A model generated the notes under the pieces. It saw nothing but the letters and a program-made list of their open reading frames with translations. It searched no databases and had not been told where the DNA came from. A DNA stretch of 64,000 nucleotides, taken from contig NC_072470.1 of the NCBI RefSeq assembly GCF_027596085.1, forward strand, positions 1,583,848 through 1,647,847, in the 5' to 3' direction. Numbering within the stretch: the first letter of the stretch is position 1; every line of letters begins with the position of its first letter. This document shows, piece by piece, positions 19,600-32,187 of this stretch. Made by a program: the position numbers and the translations under genes. This DNA is from Anoplopoma fimbria (taxonomy: Eukaryota; Chordata; Actinopteri; Perciformes; Anoplopomatidae).

Positions 19600-20719
19600 T
19601 AAGATCTTCTGATGGACATTGTCTTCATTAACTGACAGCTTTCTGAAGGACTCACTGGCTCTTTATTTTACCACTAAATTAGATTTATTTTGGGTTATTT
19701 GTTTGACTTTTTTCAGCAGTAGACTACCTTTATGCTATTGGTAGATAAGCTACTTCTTGGAATCTCCAATGCACGTTTTATTCTTGTTTTTTCTTCTACA
19801 AGAAATAATCTGTTTAAAGGGAAATCAACAGTCAGATTTTTGCAAATGAAATACTGTTTTCTTTGCAGGAAGCAGGAAATAAATAATGGAACTATTGTTT
19901 GTTTAGTTTCATTAGATATTTGTATATCCTGTGTATGTTGCAGCTAGATAAAGATGGATATTTTGGTACTTTACAACAACAACAAAGGAGCTCCTCTTTG
20001 TCCTCTGTAGTCCAGCAGCACGCTTTCTCTGCTGCTGAAAAACTACAACAAACTGCTTCTCCTGCTTCCGTGCCAGACTCACTCAATGTCACCAGCTGCT
20101 GGTTGAAGCCGTGCAGCACACAAACATCTACAGAATGATGATCATTGCAGCGTATAAAACCATATGGCACCAGTACATTTAAGATAGAAACATTACCCTC
20201 ATAAAGGAAATGCTCATTAACCTGTTAGCGTAAATACATTGAACATAAATGAATCAGCAGCTCTGAAGGATAGCAAAACCTAAAATGAACCGGAGAGGAG
20301 CTGTAAAACAGAGCAGAGGGTAAAATAATGAAAACATTCAATATTTAAATCATAGAGCTCTTTGTGACGCTGGTTAGTTTATTAAGGATTTACATGTTAG
20401 AGAAAGTTGTCTTGCTTCAACGCGGGACTTTTGTAGCTTTTTGACTTTTTCAAAAAAGTATTCTAATGTATTAATCTTTTTCTAAATTTTCTGTTAATGA
20501 CGATTAATCTTAAGCCAACTGGAAAACAAAAAGTGTGGGATGTTTTTGTGCTTCATCTTTTATTATGTATTTGACACAGATGACCTTTCACAAACTAGAT
20601 GTTCTAGATTTTACTGTTAGTGGTTAAACAGAAACCTGCTGGTGCTGCTAACCTTGTTTTGGGGAAAACACCTTCTGAACGAGTTTTGAATATATTTATG
20701 ACGGTCTTTCTTTTCTGCA
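19600..20719. other. Intergenic myostatin-smAKAP (divergent) region; no gene recognised
   Basis: This is the shared upstream region of two divergently transcribed genes. It is AT-rich with no coding signal. The only notable string is a CAA run with CTCCTCTTTGTCCTCTG at about 19976-20005. A smAKAP 5'UTR exon probably lies here but cannot be placed. Confidence 0.5.
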
Positions 20720-20752
20720 GTGATGGAAACGAAGTCGACTGTCACAGTTGAG

Positions 20753-21070
20753 ATGGGATGTAATGAGTCTAGAGTCTGGTCTGGGGCCTGGTTGGACAAA
20801 CAGAAGGAGACTTTCATGGACAAAGAAGAAGAAGGCGAAACAAAGGCGTTTTTAACGGACGTGAAGGAGACTCAATGTCCAGTGAGTTCAGAGGAGACAC
20901 CAGCTGATGGATGTCCGTTCAACTTTCCTCCAGTCAGCAAAGCCATGCTGGATTTGGCCCAGAAGTTGTCAGAGGACATCATCGCTCAGGCTCTGCAGAT
21001 CTGCTGGGAGACGGAGGTTCACTACGGAGAGTGGCCTTTCATTGACTCCAAGTGTGAATATGTGATTTGA
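20753..21070 (+). CDS. Small membrane A-kinase anchoring protein (smAKAP, C2orf88 homologue)
   Basis: Predicted 105-residue protein that anchors type I protein kinase A at the plasma membrane. The start is the ATG at 20753, giving MGCNESRVW: Gly2/Cys3 form the myristoylation-palmitoylation signal of smAKAP, so the two Met codons further upstream in the same frame are not used. The exon is entered through CTGCAG at 20711-20720. The C-terminal part, residues 64-105, contains the amphipathic helix LDLAQKLSEDIIAQALQI followed by VHYGEWPFIDS, aligning with the helix and YxxxPYIES tail of human C2orf88. Human C2orf88 is 95 residues and is also the neighbour of MSTN, so synteny supports the call. 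A polyadenylation signal AATAAA is at 21286-21291. The middle is acidic and poorly conserved. Confidence 0.85.
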   Translation: MGCNESRVWSGAWLDKQKETFMDKEEEGETKAFLTDVKETQCPVSSEETPADGCPFNFPPVSKAMLDLAQKLSEDIIAQALQICWETEVHYGEWPFIDSKCEYVI

Positions 21071-21285
21071 GCTGCAAGATTCAACTTCAAAGGACTAAAA
21101 ACTGGACAAAAACGTGTTTTCGCCGCTGACAATGTCAAGTGGAATGCTGGAGGAATGCCGGGTCTCTGCCCATAACTTGTCTTTTTCCTTTTGGAGTTTG
21201 CGACCCATTAGTCTCGTGTTGCAACCAACATTGTTGTGGGGAGTAGAAGTATGACGGTTAAACCTGCTCTAAACAGTATTTGGTG

Positions 21286-21291
21286 AATAAA
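21286..21291 (+). terminator. smAKAP polyadenylation signal
   Basis: AATAAA about 215 bp after the smAKAP stop codon; the only good hexamer in the near 3' flank on this strand. Confidence 0.55.
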
Positions 21292-22020
21292 ACAGTAAGT
21301 TCCTCAATCAGCATCCTGAGGCATTTTTAACAGGTATGATGTTTACGATGCAGAAAGTGGGATTAGCTTCCGAGTCTTTATTTTGAGGAAGAAAACAGCA
21401 TTAAAGTGATTTAAAGACTGACCTTAGAAGTTATGAATCTTTCCATCAATGGTTTTTCTCCCACACAAGTCAGCATGTTAACTAGAAACAACCTCTTTAT
21501 AAATGAATTCTGCAGAGGTCTCTGAAATCCAACCCTACTAAGATATGACCTTATAAAAGAAGAATCTTGGCATAATACAATCTTTTAATCTGAGTGAATC
21601 ATTCACTGAATATTTAGCTTCTGTTATCATCAACAGTATCTGATAATAGAATGATGATCTTTGGAAATCCTCCCCGTCGCCTGGAGCGCTGAGACGGATC
21701 AGCTCCTCCCACAACTGTCACCTGACCCGCCACGCAGCCCAGAGACTCGAGAGAGGAAAAGTCAAAAGGACTCATTGTACTACTTATTGTGTTAAAGCTA
21801 CTCAGCTCATACTTTATACAGTTACTTTATTTTATAGACCTAAAATGCTCTTAATTCTCCTAAATGCATTATAAAAGCCAGGCACAGAATCTTAAAGCTA
21901 CTTCGTTTACAACCAGTTCCTCTTCTTAAAACAGGAAAGTCATTCTCTGTCACACTTCCAACCTCCACATAGCTGCTTTAAAACATACGTACACAGAACA
22001 GACTATGTTTGTCACATCGT

Positions 22021-22026
22021 TTTATT
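22021..22026 (-). terminator. Polyadenylation signal of the repeat-protein gene
   Basis: The complement of TTTATT reads AATAAA. It lies downstream of a probable 3'UTR exon at about 22030-22120, which would be joined to the donor at 22415. Confidence 0.45.
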
Positions 22027-22420
22027 TCATATGAGTGCAGAAAAACAGTGTTTATATATTGCAAAAAGTACATGGTAGAGTTTCACAGGACCTGTGGTGG
22101 GGAGTTCTTCTGCAGCCTGGAAAACAAAACAAGACGCAGAAGGAGAATAAATACTTTTCAGCTTGAAGCAACATTAGTTTCCATCTCATAAAGTTTCATT
22201 CTGATCTAATCAGACCAAGTCCAACATAGTGCAACAATGAAAAGAAATCTGCTTAAAACTGCTTATTTAATGTAACAATCAAACTTTAGGTGTTTATGAT
22301 AAAAAGTTTAGTGATTAGAATTAACCAAACTGTTCCATCTTTGGCAGAAACGTTTGTGTTCGTGTCGCTCAGAGTCCGAAGGTGATTAATAGAAAACGTT
22401 TCTTTGTTTCTTACCTGTGT

Positions 22421-23454
22421 TCACCACTTCCCATGACCACGTCCGTGTCCATGACCATGACCATGACCGTGACCGTGACCATGACCATGACCGTGACCAT
22501 GTTCTTTCTTGTGCCCGCGGTGTTTTCTACGACGCCCACCGTGCCCGTCGTCACTGCCACTGCCACTGCCACTTTCACTGCCGCTGCCGCTGCCGCTTCC
22601 ACCACTCTGGTCACGACGACGAGGGCTATGTTTACGGTCTCCATGGCGCTCGGGGCTGCGCCTGTGCCTTTCCCGATCCTGATCACCGTCAGGGCAGCGG
22701 CTCCCCTCGTTGTGGGCATCACCGTGGCGATCATCTCCATGGCGGTCATCTCTATGGCGGTCTTTACCATCATCTCCATGGCGGTCATCTCTATGGCGGT
22801 CTTTACCATCATCTCCATGGCGGTCATCTCTATGGCGGTCATCTCTATGGCGGTCATCTCCATGGCGGTCATCTCCATGGCGGTCTTTACCATCATCTCT
22901 ATGGCGGTCATCTCCATGGCGGTCATCTCCATGGCGGTCTTTACCATCATCTCTATGGCGGTCATCTCCATGGCGGTCTTTACCATCATCTCTATGGCGG
23001 TCATCTCTATGGCGGTCATCTCCATGGCGGTCATCTCCATGGCGGTCATCTCCATGGCGGTCTTCTTCATTGCGATTGCCACGGCGGTCTCCAGCATCAT
23101 CTCCATGGCATCCCCCTTTAGGGAGAAAATCTGCCAGGTCTAGAAAAGGGTCATCTCCATGGTGAAGATCTTTTTTGTAATCATCTTCTCCATGGCGACC
23201 CCCTTTGTCAGAGCGGCCTCCAGACAGATGGTCCTTGTCGTGGCCCCCCCCGTCTCCTGGTGTAGGACCCAGGTCATAGCCAGAGGGGTGTGTGGCTGTT
23301 GGAGCACCAAACAGAACCAGATAAAGAGGATTTGTTAAAAGAGTAAACTATCTCTCTGGCTGAACATCAGAGATAAACGGTATCTCACCTTTCTGGTCAT
23401 CAGTGTTCCCGAACATTTTCTGTCCAAGGCGTTCTCCTTTGTGCCAGATGGTTT
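22421..23454 (-). CDS. Unrecognised Asp/His/Arg-rich repeat protein (partial, 5' end not found)
   Basis: No family recognised. Two coding exons are supported. Exon 23389-23454 encodes TIWHKGERLGQKMFGNTDDQK, with acceptor TTTTAG and donor AAAG|GTGAGA. Exon 22421-23295 follows acceptor CCAACAG and stays open for 290 codons to a TGA at 22421. Its order is: THPSGYDLGP-type Gly/Asp segment; DDPFLDLADFLPKGG; a long tandem repeat of DRHGD/DRHRD with DGK spacers (about 23065 down to 22735); an RRRDQSGGSGSGSGS-type Ser/Gly stretch; a HGHGHGHGRGHGKW end. A donor (ACACAG|GTAAG) six bases after the stop leads to a 3'UTR exon with AATAAA (complement of 22021-22026). The start is uncertain: ATG in the first exon (MFGNTDD) or an upstream exon near 24001, where a GTAAGT donor exists. 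The other frames are also open because the repeat lacks stops; this one is chosen because splice phases agree. Histidine and acid content suggests metal or calcium binding, but this is only inference. Confidence 0.6.
22733..23064. repeat. 15-bp coding minisatellite (CCATGGCGGTCATCT)
   Basis: About 22 copies of a 15-bp unit, with CCATGG/CTATGG variants and longer units carrying TTTACCATCAT. On the minus strand each unit encodes one DRHGD or DRHRD pentapeptide, so copy-number change keeps the frame. Confidence 0.92.
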
Positions 23455-24129
23455 CTAAAAGACACAGGACTAAATAAAAGAAAACAGGGAGGTGACCGTT
23501 TACGTTTTGGTGAATCCAGTTTAACCAGAAAATTATAATTATGGCGAATGTCACGGCATCAAGAAAAACAAGCAGTGTATTCTCATGATAACTTTACATC
23601 TGTGAGCTCAACCCTTTGAGTTTGGAAAAGGCTGAAAACATGAGAATGTTTGAAATGAGGTGAGAATGAAGTGAGAATTAAATCTCTCCGTTTAGTTTAT
23701 TTTATGCAACACTGGTTTGCTTATTTTCTCAGTGTGTCTGAGTTTACTCCTTTGAGAAAGAATTAAAACTCTGTTCCAGGAAGGAGCATTTTCTATAATG
23801 TTCTGCCGATCTTTTTAAAGCAGCTGATCGATGTTACACTAAAATTTAACAGAACATATTTATTTTTATGAACAAGTGACAAAATAAGTTACTGGAAACA
23901 TGCTAATCAATCTAAACTTGTTTTATTTAATTCAATCTGAAAGAAGTTTAAAGGTGAAAATGTCATTCCCCAAAAAGAAAACAGTGAGTACTTACATGGT
24001 TGGAAGACTCCCAGTGAATAACTGGTCTGAGACGACGCACACTAACAACGAGCTCCGTCTGTCACACCTGCATTCTGGTGACATCACGTCACCGTGTGAT
24101 GCAGAGACAGGCGTTGTCCATTGAACTGG

Positions 24130-26758
24130 TAGGTTTGGTAGGTTTGGTACATTTAATCTTCAGCCAAACAAAACCCGGAAGAAGAATCGCTCAGATTAAT
24201 GAATGCATGTTTTGTCTTTTTCTGGACATCCGGACTGACATAAGCTGAAATACAAACGTATTGAAATGTGCAGGATGTTCAATGAGTTATTAAAATACAT
24301 CTGGCAGGAGTCCAACTTCTTTAAGACTTACTATCATTTTATTACATACTATTTTATGGCTTTTTTATGAAAAAAGACATGATATACTATACTATGACTT
24401 TATATGACATTACATACAGACACTATATTTGTAATTGTTTGACACTTTTTTATGGCATACCATGTGCCTGGATGATGAAAAGGAGTTAATAGTTTCTTAC
24501 ATTTAATTACACTGAAGGCCCTTTAAGTCATAAAATAACTCATGATAATTAAATGGAGATCTTAACTGGCTGTCAGTCTATTAATATGGCTACAAGATAA
24601 CAAATAATGAAATGAAATATAATTAAAAAAACATTCCACACAATCTACTATTATTAAAATAGGCTAAAATACCTGGCCTACAAAAATACGTCACCCACGC
24701 ACCACCATCATTCCTGAGGTGCGCCTCCTAGTGTTCAACACAAAGAAATGCATCTATTTACAGATGATAGAAAATAATAAACGTGGATTTGTGAAATAAT
24801 TTGTTAAAACCTCATTGCATACACTTAAAAGAGATTCTTAGGTTGATATGAATACAGAGGACAAGACAAGAACTCATAACAGAAACATTTCCTTTGTCGT
24901 AATGTGGAACATTCTGGGTCCTAAATAAGGTAGAAAACTGGGGAGTAATGTGTGCTTTAATTAAGAATACACTTTGAATATTTGTTGAATAAACTGCATT
25001 ATTTCCTCTCAATCCCACAAGCATAAGAAAATCTCTATGTACCCGAAATAGAGATATGTACATATATATATATATATATATATACATATATATGTATATG
25101 TATATATATGTATGACATCTCTCTGGAGTGATATCCAGCCAAACCAAAGAGTAACCAATTGAAAGTAAAAGCTCAACGATTTGTTAAAAAATACAGACAT
25201 CCATTTGATTTTTATAACTTTTATTAAATGTTTGATCTGTGAATAAATATCTGAACTGTCTGCGACACCCAGCAGCATAAATATACATGAAGAAGAAAGA
25301 GAACGACACCAGCAAACACGTTACATTCAGAATACTTCAGTCGCTGCAAACAGAGACGGCCTCACATCTACGGCAGCCTGCAGGTCGAGATCAGCTCAAA
25401 TCCAAACCGATAATCAAATCCTACAATCATTACATCCGTATTGCTAATTGCTTCTCGGAATATTGCAGTTTTTAAAGGTAGTTTTGTGCTTCTTTTTTAC
25501 TTTTTAAAAACAATTCCAATCAAACTGAATGAGCTGATCCCGACCGGAGGAATTAAGATGCACTAGACTGGGACTGTGGATTGTTAATATCGCTGACATG
25601 TTGGTCGACCGGTTCACTTTGTCTTTACAGAAACAACATCCAAACTCCCAACACGCTACAAACACACAAAACCTCTGGAAAAACTAAACATCTGCACAAC
25701 CGTTCAAGTATGACAGATTCTTCTGCACACAATAGATTTTTAAAAAACAATCGGTCTGCTTTATGAAGCTCCTTCAGTTTAGCGTTTGTGTTTCAGATCT
25801 GTTGTAGGAACAGACTGGCCTTCCTGAGTCCTCTGCAGGAACAATGTTTGAATACAAACCATCATCATGCATGTGATACATCACACAGTCAACACATTTC
25901 TGCACTAAAAGCCTTGATTTTGAAAAACATATTTAAAATACCTTTAAACACCAGTGGAGTGTTTACAGCATGAAATGAAAGGAACCTGTTCACTCAACAA
26001 AGGAAACTATTTGTTATTTGGTGTCAATTGCGGTTAAAAAGGTGCGTTTAAAGACTTCATCATGGGTCAGGAGTTAAATCCTCACGAGAAAATAACATTT
26101 TGTGGTAAAATGTTTCAAAAAGGTTAAATAAATAGTCAACTAAGAGCCCCAGAGAGAGATTACACATTTGATTTAATCCACTTTTGTATTAACTTTGGAC
26201 CAATCCAGCAGCTGTAGTGCTTTGACTTTTGTCTCTCATTACAGTAATGTAACATCTTAATATATTAATATATTATAATAATGGCTGCATCATTTCATCA
26301 AACAGAAACATTCCTCACCACCATTTCTCACATATTGAGGAAACCAAATATTTGTTCTATTGTTGAGTGGAAGATTAAAAAATATAAAACAAAGTTACAG
26401 TAATTCAGCGCTGGCAGTGTCATATTTAATATCTAGAAACTCTTCAAACAAACAACCTGAACTTTGGCTGACTCGCTTACATTATTTCCTTATTATGTTA
26501 GACAAATAATAATCAAATAATTCAAATAAGGTGACCCAGAAAACAAAAATAACAGCTATTAGATAGCAAAACAAAAAGCTTTGAACTCATGTCGACCTCT
26601 AAAGGCGGAATATTTAACAGTTTAAATATAAATTTCCAGAGTTTCAGTGAAATCCACCTCAAGCACCTCCAGATCAAAGCTGAAACCAGATGTTCAACTA
26701 CGGAACCACGACTTTACACAGCTTACACGTATTTACACTCATTTACACTCGTCTCAGG

Positions 26759-26823
<65 letters not shown>

Positions 26824-27190
26824 TACATGAATGTACACTTTATCTTAAACAGATAAATAAATATCACACATACAGAGACATCAGAGTGTTTTGGGGGAAA
26901 ATACATTCCACCACGTTGTGATGATGAATGAAGGTTTTTTTAACCAGGGAACAAAACGCCCTGCTGCTTCTTGTTTTCAGCTTTTCAGAATAAAAACAAA
27001 AAGTTAAAAAGTAAATACCGGAGTCTGTCGAATCACCAGCCGCAGCTGAATTTACCCAGCATTCAACGTGGCGACTGGTCACTTCCTACAAAGTTACAAA
27101 GCTGATAAAATACAGAAGGAGAAATGAAATAACAGTATTTTCCCCACTAACAGTACGTACATTAATACAACATCTAGTAGCATGAGGAGG
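24130..27190. other. Intergenic region; microsatellites only
   Basis: No exon recognised. It holds an inverted copy of the GTCATAGTATAGTAT core at about 24383-24402, a (TA)n tract at about 25060-25110 and a (CA)n tract at 26759-26819. The lower end is the 3' flank of gls. Confidence 0.6.
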
Positions 27191-27194
27191 AGCT

Positions 27195-27200
27195 TTTATT
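27195..27200 (-). terminator. Candidate gls polyadenylation signal
   Basis: The complement of TTTATT gives AATAAA about 380 bp after the gls stop codon. It would place the minisatellite at 27390-27600 inside the 3'UTR. Confidence 0.4.
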
Positions 27201-27389
27201 CTGGAGGGGTGTGTGGCTGCCCTGTGTGTGTGAGGGAATGTTAAGTGTTTCTAAAGGATTTCTTCACTGTACAGTTTGTTTGGGTTGTCTTAATGTTTGA
27301 ACTGTTCTCTACGTGTGTTATTAAATAAAATAAAATCTCTGATCAGATTTAAGACGTTTTCTCAGAACTCACAACCGTCCGGTTCTCTC

Positions 27390-27604
27390 CATCAGAGCAG
27401 ACGGTCCAGGTTCTTCTCTCCATCAGAGCAGACCGTCCAGGTTCTTCTCTCCATCAGAGCAGACGGTCCAGGTTCTTCTCTCCATCAGAGCAGACGGTCC
27501 AGGTTCTTCTCTCCATCATAGCAGACCGTCCAGGTTCTTCTCTCCATCATAGCAGACCGTCCAGGTTCTTCTCTCCATCAGAGCAGACCGTCCAGGTTCT
27601 TCTC
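27390..27604. repeat. 31-bp minisatellite copying the end of the gls coding region
   Basis: Seven copies of a 31-bp unit (GAGCAGACGGTCCAGGTTCT then TCTCTCCATCA) run from about 27390 into the last gls exon. The copy at 27578-27604 is coding: its complement ends EKNLDGLL and the stop codon. The copies below it are therefore repeats of the last coding bases plus stop, now in the 3'UTR. Variants are CGG/CCG and CAGAG/CATAG. Confidence 0.9.
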
Positions 27605-28081
27605 TGCGGTCTGCTTGTCGTCGGTGGGTTCCTGAGGGCTGTACTTGGTGTGGTAATCACGGAGGATGGTCACCACGTCGTGGTGGCCGAAGTGGACCGC
27701 CTCCTCCATCGGCGTGTTCCCCCACCTGCAGGAAACACGGAGGCGGAGCAGAGAGATGGTGGAGGTCATAAACACTCTGGTTGGGACGGTGTGAAAATGT
27801 TTGAGCGTGATGACGCCGTCGGCACTGGCTGCTGAAAATCACACTAATATAAACCTTCTTTATTTTATTGTGACTGGAATGAACTGGGTTCAAATCACAG
27901 GACATCAGAAAAATTTTTTTGCAACTAAAAATTTTTATAAAATAAATGATCGAGTAGCTTTTTGATTGTTTACATGAAACATTGAAGTCTATGAATGTTT
28001 AATAAAGTACTTACCTGTCTTTGGGAACTGGGTTGACTTTGCAGGCCTCCAGCAGGAAGCGAACCACCTCAGCATGTCCTG

Positions 28082-28120
<39 letters not shown>

Positions 28121-31100
28121 TACACGAGTGTCAGCTGCACAAACACACTGATCAGAATGATCAACACATTGTTAAAGATCTCCTCATAGTTTTACCTTCA
28201 GCAGCCGCCACATGCAGCGCCGTCCTGGAGTCGTAGTCCCTCTGCTCCATGTCCATGGAGGACAACGCAAACCTGGACGGACAAACACAGACTCAGGAAA
28301 CTGTCTCTGATGTTGAATGGGAACCTTTGTTACAGAGGAGAGCAGGTTTACCTCCTCAGGGCTGAGACGTCTCCGGTGTACGCAGCAAACAGCAGGTTGA
28401 TCACCGACTTCACCTGAAACACAACGAGAGCATCACTGAAGCGGAGCAACAAGAAAACAGGAAACAGAAGAATCAGAAGATATTGTTTGTTTGTTTCCTT
28501 CCTGCATTTTCCAGCCAGATGACTTTACAGTAATTGTCCACCGGATGGAGCTGTGGATTAAAATGCTACACACAAGCTAATGCAGCATGGAGGCCTCTGA
28601 GCTGGAGAGAAGAAGAAGTGTAGGAGCAGCAGAAGAAGAGGAGGGGGGTGATGTGTTTCGGGACTCACCCTCTGGTCTCCTCCCTCCCTGCGAGGATCCA
28701 GCTTCTTAGCAAAGTGTCTCAGGTTGTCGTAGTTGTGGAAGTTACAGAGGGAGACCAGGTCCTAAAACCAAACACACATGGATGAAGTTACCAAACGTGA
28801 AGTCTGAGCTCGTTGGGATCATTTGACCTTCTGGGGGTCAATGACGCAGATAAACAAATGTTTTAGGTCATGATTGCAGAGATAATCATCTGAACAAACT
28901 CATCACATAACATCTGTCCAGGCTAAATAAAACAACTTATTCAGCCACATTCTACTTCCTGCCCCAACAACAAAATAAAATACATTTCATCAGGAGGTCA
29001 AATAGGAGAGGAACTTAGTTTATGTGTGATTTAATACAGCTGAAACGATTTGACGGAAAGAAACAATCCACAAGATTCCAGGTCTAAAATAAAGGAACAC
29101 ACTAATCTTTTATGATAAGCAGAGTATCTTCAGCTCACTTTTGAAGATACAAAATGCTTAAAATAAAAACAGAACTAGAGGAAGGTGAGAGCGGAGGTTA
29201 CCGTGCAGAACTGGATTCCTCTGACGCTGTTTCCCAGCTTGTCCAGAGGAGGAGACCAACACATGATGCCCATCACGTTTGGAACAACCAGCAGGATCCC
29301 ACCGGCAACACCGGATTTAGCCGGCAGACCGACCTGAAAGAGGAGGAGGAGGAGGAGGAGGAGGAGGAGGATGTGGTGAGCTGATGGAATACTTTCTATT
29401 CATGAGGAGCAGAGTGAATGTGTGATGGGAGCGATACTGACGTGGAAGGCGAACTGTCCGGAGAAGTCGTACATGCCGCAGGAATGCATCAGACTCAGAG
29501 TGTCTCGCACCGACTCGGGGCTCAGAACGCGCTCTCCTGTGATTGGACAGAAGCCGCCGTTGGCCAGAGTCGCCGCCATGACGCTGGCGCTCTCACAGGT
29601 CACCTCGATGGAGCACAGCTGACGGGGAGGATCAAAGGTTTTAGATTAATAAAGATATAATATCAACGCAAAAATAAGAATCCAGGGTGAGTTCTTTAGC
29701 TCCATGTACCTGGAAGTAGAAGTCCAGGATGGAGGTCATGTCTGTCCCCTCTGGAAAACACTGGAACAACAACAACAACGTCAACATGTAAACTGTCAAC
29801 ATGACGACTAACACACCTGATCACTCTGGAATAAAGAAAAACATCATCGCCTTAAAGAACAAAATCAGATAATAATGGAGAAGATACAGAGAATCTTGCA
29901 GCTACAATTTTAATTTGAACACAGAACATGAAATGAGGGCTGAGGCTGTAGGTGACCTTTGACCTCACCTTCTTCTCCTTCAGGTAGTAGCCGATGGCAA
30001 AGTTTCTGTCTCCAGACTCTCGCTCCGATTGGAAACTGGGACACAGAGAGAGAGGAGGGTTAGGTGTTGACGCAGCATGACTCAGCAGTTTGTGACTCGG
30101 CGGTTTCCTCTCCTCGGTCACACCTCACAGACCTCTTTATTCATTTGGTCAAATAATGAGTGTGTTTGATGATCAATGAAACATCCAGCAGTGTTTTGGG
30201 TTTTACTCACGTGGCGTTGCTGAAGCCGACGTACTCGTTTCCTGCCAGTTTGTTCATGAAGTTCATGACCTTCAGATCAGCAGAGTGACAGTCAGACAGA
30301 CTTCATCATTGTTTCACGTTAAAGTCTTATTTCTTATCCTTTAATCGTTAAATCATTTAATATCTCAAATGTTATATTTTGGAAGGCCTCCCTGTCCATT
30401 AATCCATAAACAAAACAATCTTTCATTTATAGGAACAGTTTTGTACATTTGAAGCTCCAGTTCTTTTATGTTTAGAACAAACAAACACATTAATAAATAC
30501 TCACATAATCAAACTTCTCAGCGTTGCTCGCCCCTTGCTGAAACACAAACACGATCACAGTATTAAAACGTTATTCTACCATCTAAAATACATCTAAAAT
30601 ACTTCACACTAACATTTACCCGTGTCACACCAGCACTATCATGTATGAGCCACGTTAAACTACGACAGGAAACCAGTAGAAGTTTACATCACTGCTGTTT
30701 TTACATTAAGGTTGAGCTCATCAGTAATGGGACCAGTCAAACCATCATGACCATGATGAATTAAGATTAGAGGTGGAGGACTAGCTGTAGATGGAGGAGG
30801 TGAAGTAAAACAGTTAACCCAAACTGAAAAGAATGTTTCATGGCGGTACAGTGACTGCGTCAGAATGCTTTCAGAGGACAGGTGTGTTGATTCTACGGAG
30901 CGGAGAGTTAGTTCATTTAAGGTGAAGTTAAACCGCGAGACCCTTGATCAACGAGGCACAGGAGGTGCCAAATGTTGCATTGTGGGAAACGTAGGATCCA
31001 GCTCTTTTGTTGAGCCATTAAAGACTAAAAGTCAGAATAGTTTGACTTTTGTTGCTTCAATTTTGACAATTCATTTTAATAATAAATCACTGGATCACCT

Positions 31101-32094
31101 CTTCAATCAATAATTAGGTTTCTACTCTGACATTATCGAATTTCATTGGGTATCTATTAACATAAGTAATATTTAACGTAGCCATGCTAGCTGCTGTGTG
31201 AGACTTTACTGAGACAAATGCTAACATCTGCATACAAGACACGTGCACAGATGTTTCCCCTGTCTATATTATTTCTTTACTCCAATCAAATGTATGCAAA
31301 ATCAAAGATAAAATGATAAAATATATGTTTGATACAACAAACTACAGTTCTGCTACGGGAATTATGTAAACAGACTTGTTTGTCAGGTAGCTCGCAGTTT
31401 GAGTTCACATTTTGGTTTTAATAACTACTGTGCCCTTTAAATGTATCTGTGCTGAGTAAATCAATCTAAAGATATGAATACAAACATAACAATTAAACAA
31501 AGAAGTCCTCTTCTACAGAAAACGTATGAGCATGATATAAAACCAGTGTTTGAACTGTTTATAATCGAGACGTATAAACAGTGTTGGAGAATGCAGGTGA
31601 AAAGTATAAAGCCACATTTAAACATTCATAAACAGCCATGTGAAGGCTAAAAGCTTGTCACAAATCCAGACCAAAGAGGGAAAACATGATTAAAAAGGAA
31701 AAATTACCAACGTCATTGACCTGTTGCAGTGGTCATAATTTCCCAAAGATCCTAATGCTGTAAGATATGCAACAACACATAAAACCACACAACGAGCCTT
31801 GAACAGGTACATTACACATGAGAGTGTATTTAAAGTCTATATTCAGAGAGGAGGAGGAGGAGGAGGAGACGCATGCACAGAACCGGGATCGTTATTCTCA
31901 TCAATGGACTCAAAGAATCTAAAGAAGAGACTATTATAAACTAGAATAATAATCATTAAACTGCTCGTCAGACTCACTGAGTTTTAATGTTTTCATTTAA
32001 ATCAGCAGGAGGTGCTGTTGTGTGTCTGAGGATATTTAATGAAACAGGTAGAAGAGCAGTTTCTCTGATTACATCTGAGCTGGTCCCACTCTGT

Positions 32095-32187
<93 letters not shown>

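Noticed and set aside
22382..23143. Plus-strand 253-residue frame (SMAV repeats) and other frames through the same minisatellite
   Set aside because: A stop-free 15-bp repeat opens most frames. Only the minus-strand DRHGD frame joins flanking exons in phase and ends before a 3'UTR exon.
30865..31113. Plus-strand 82-residue frame in a gls intron
   Set aside because: No family similarity and no splice sites; likely chance.
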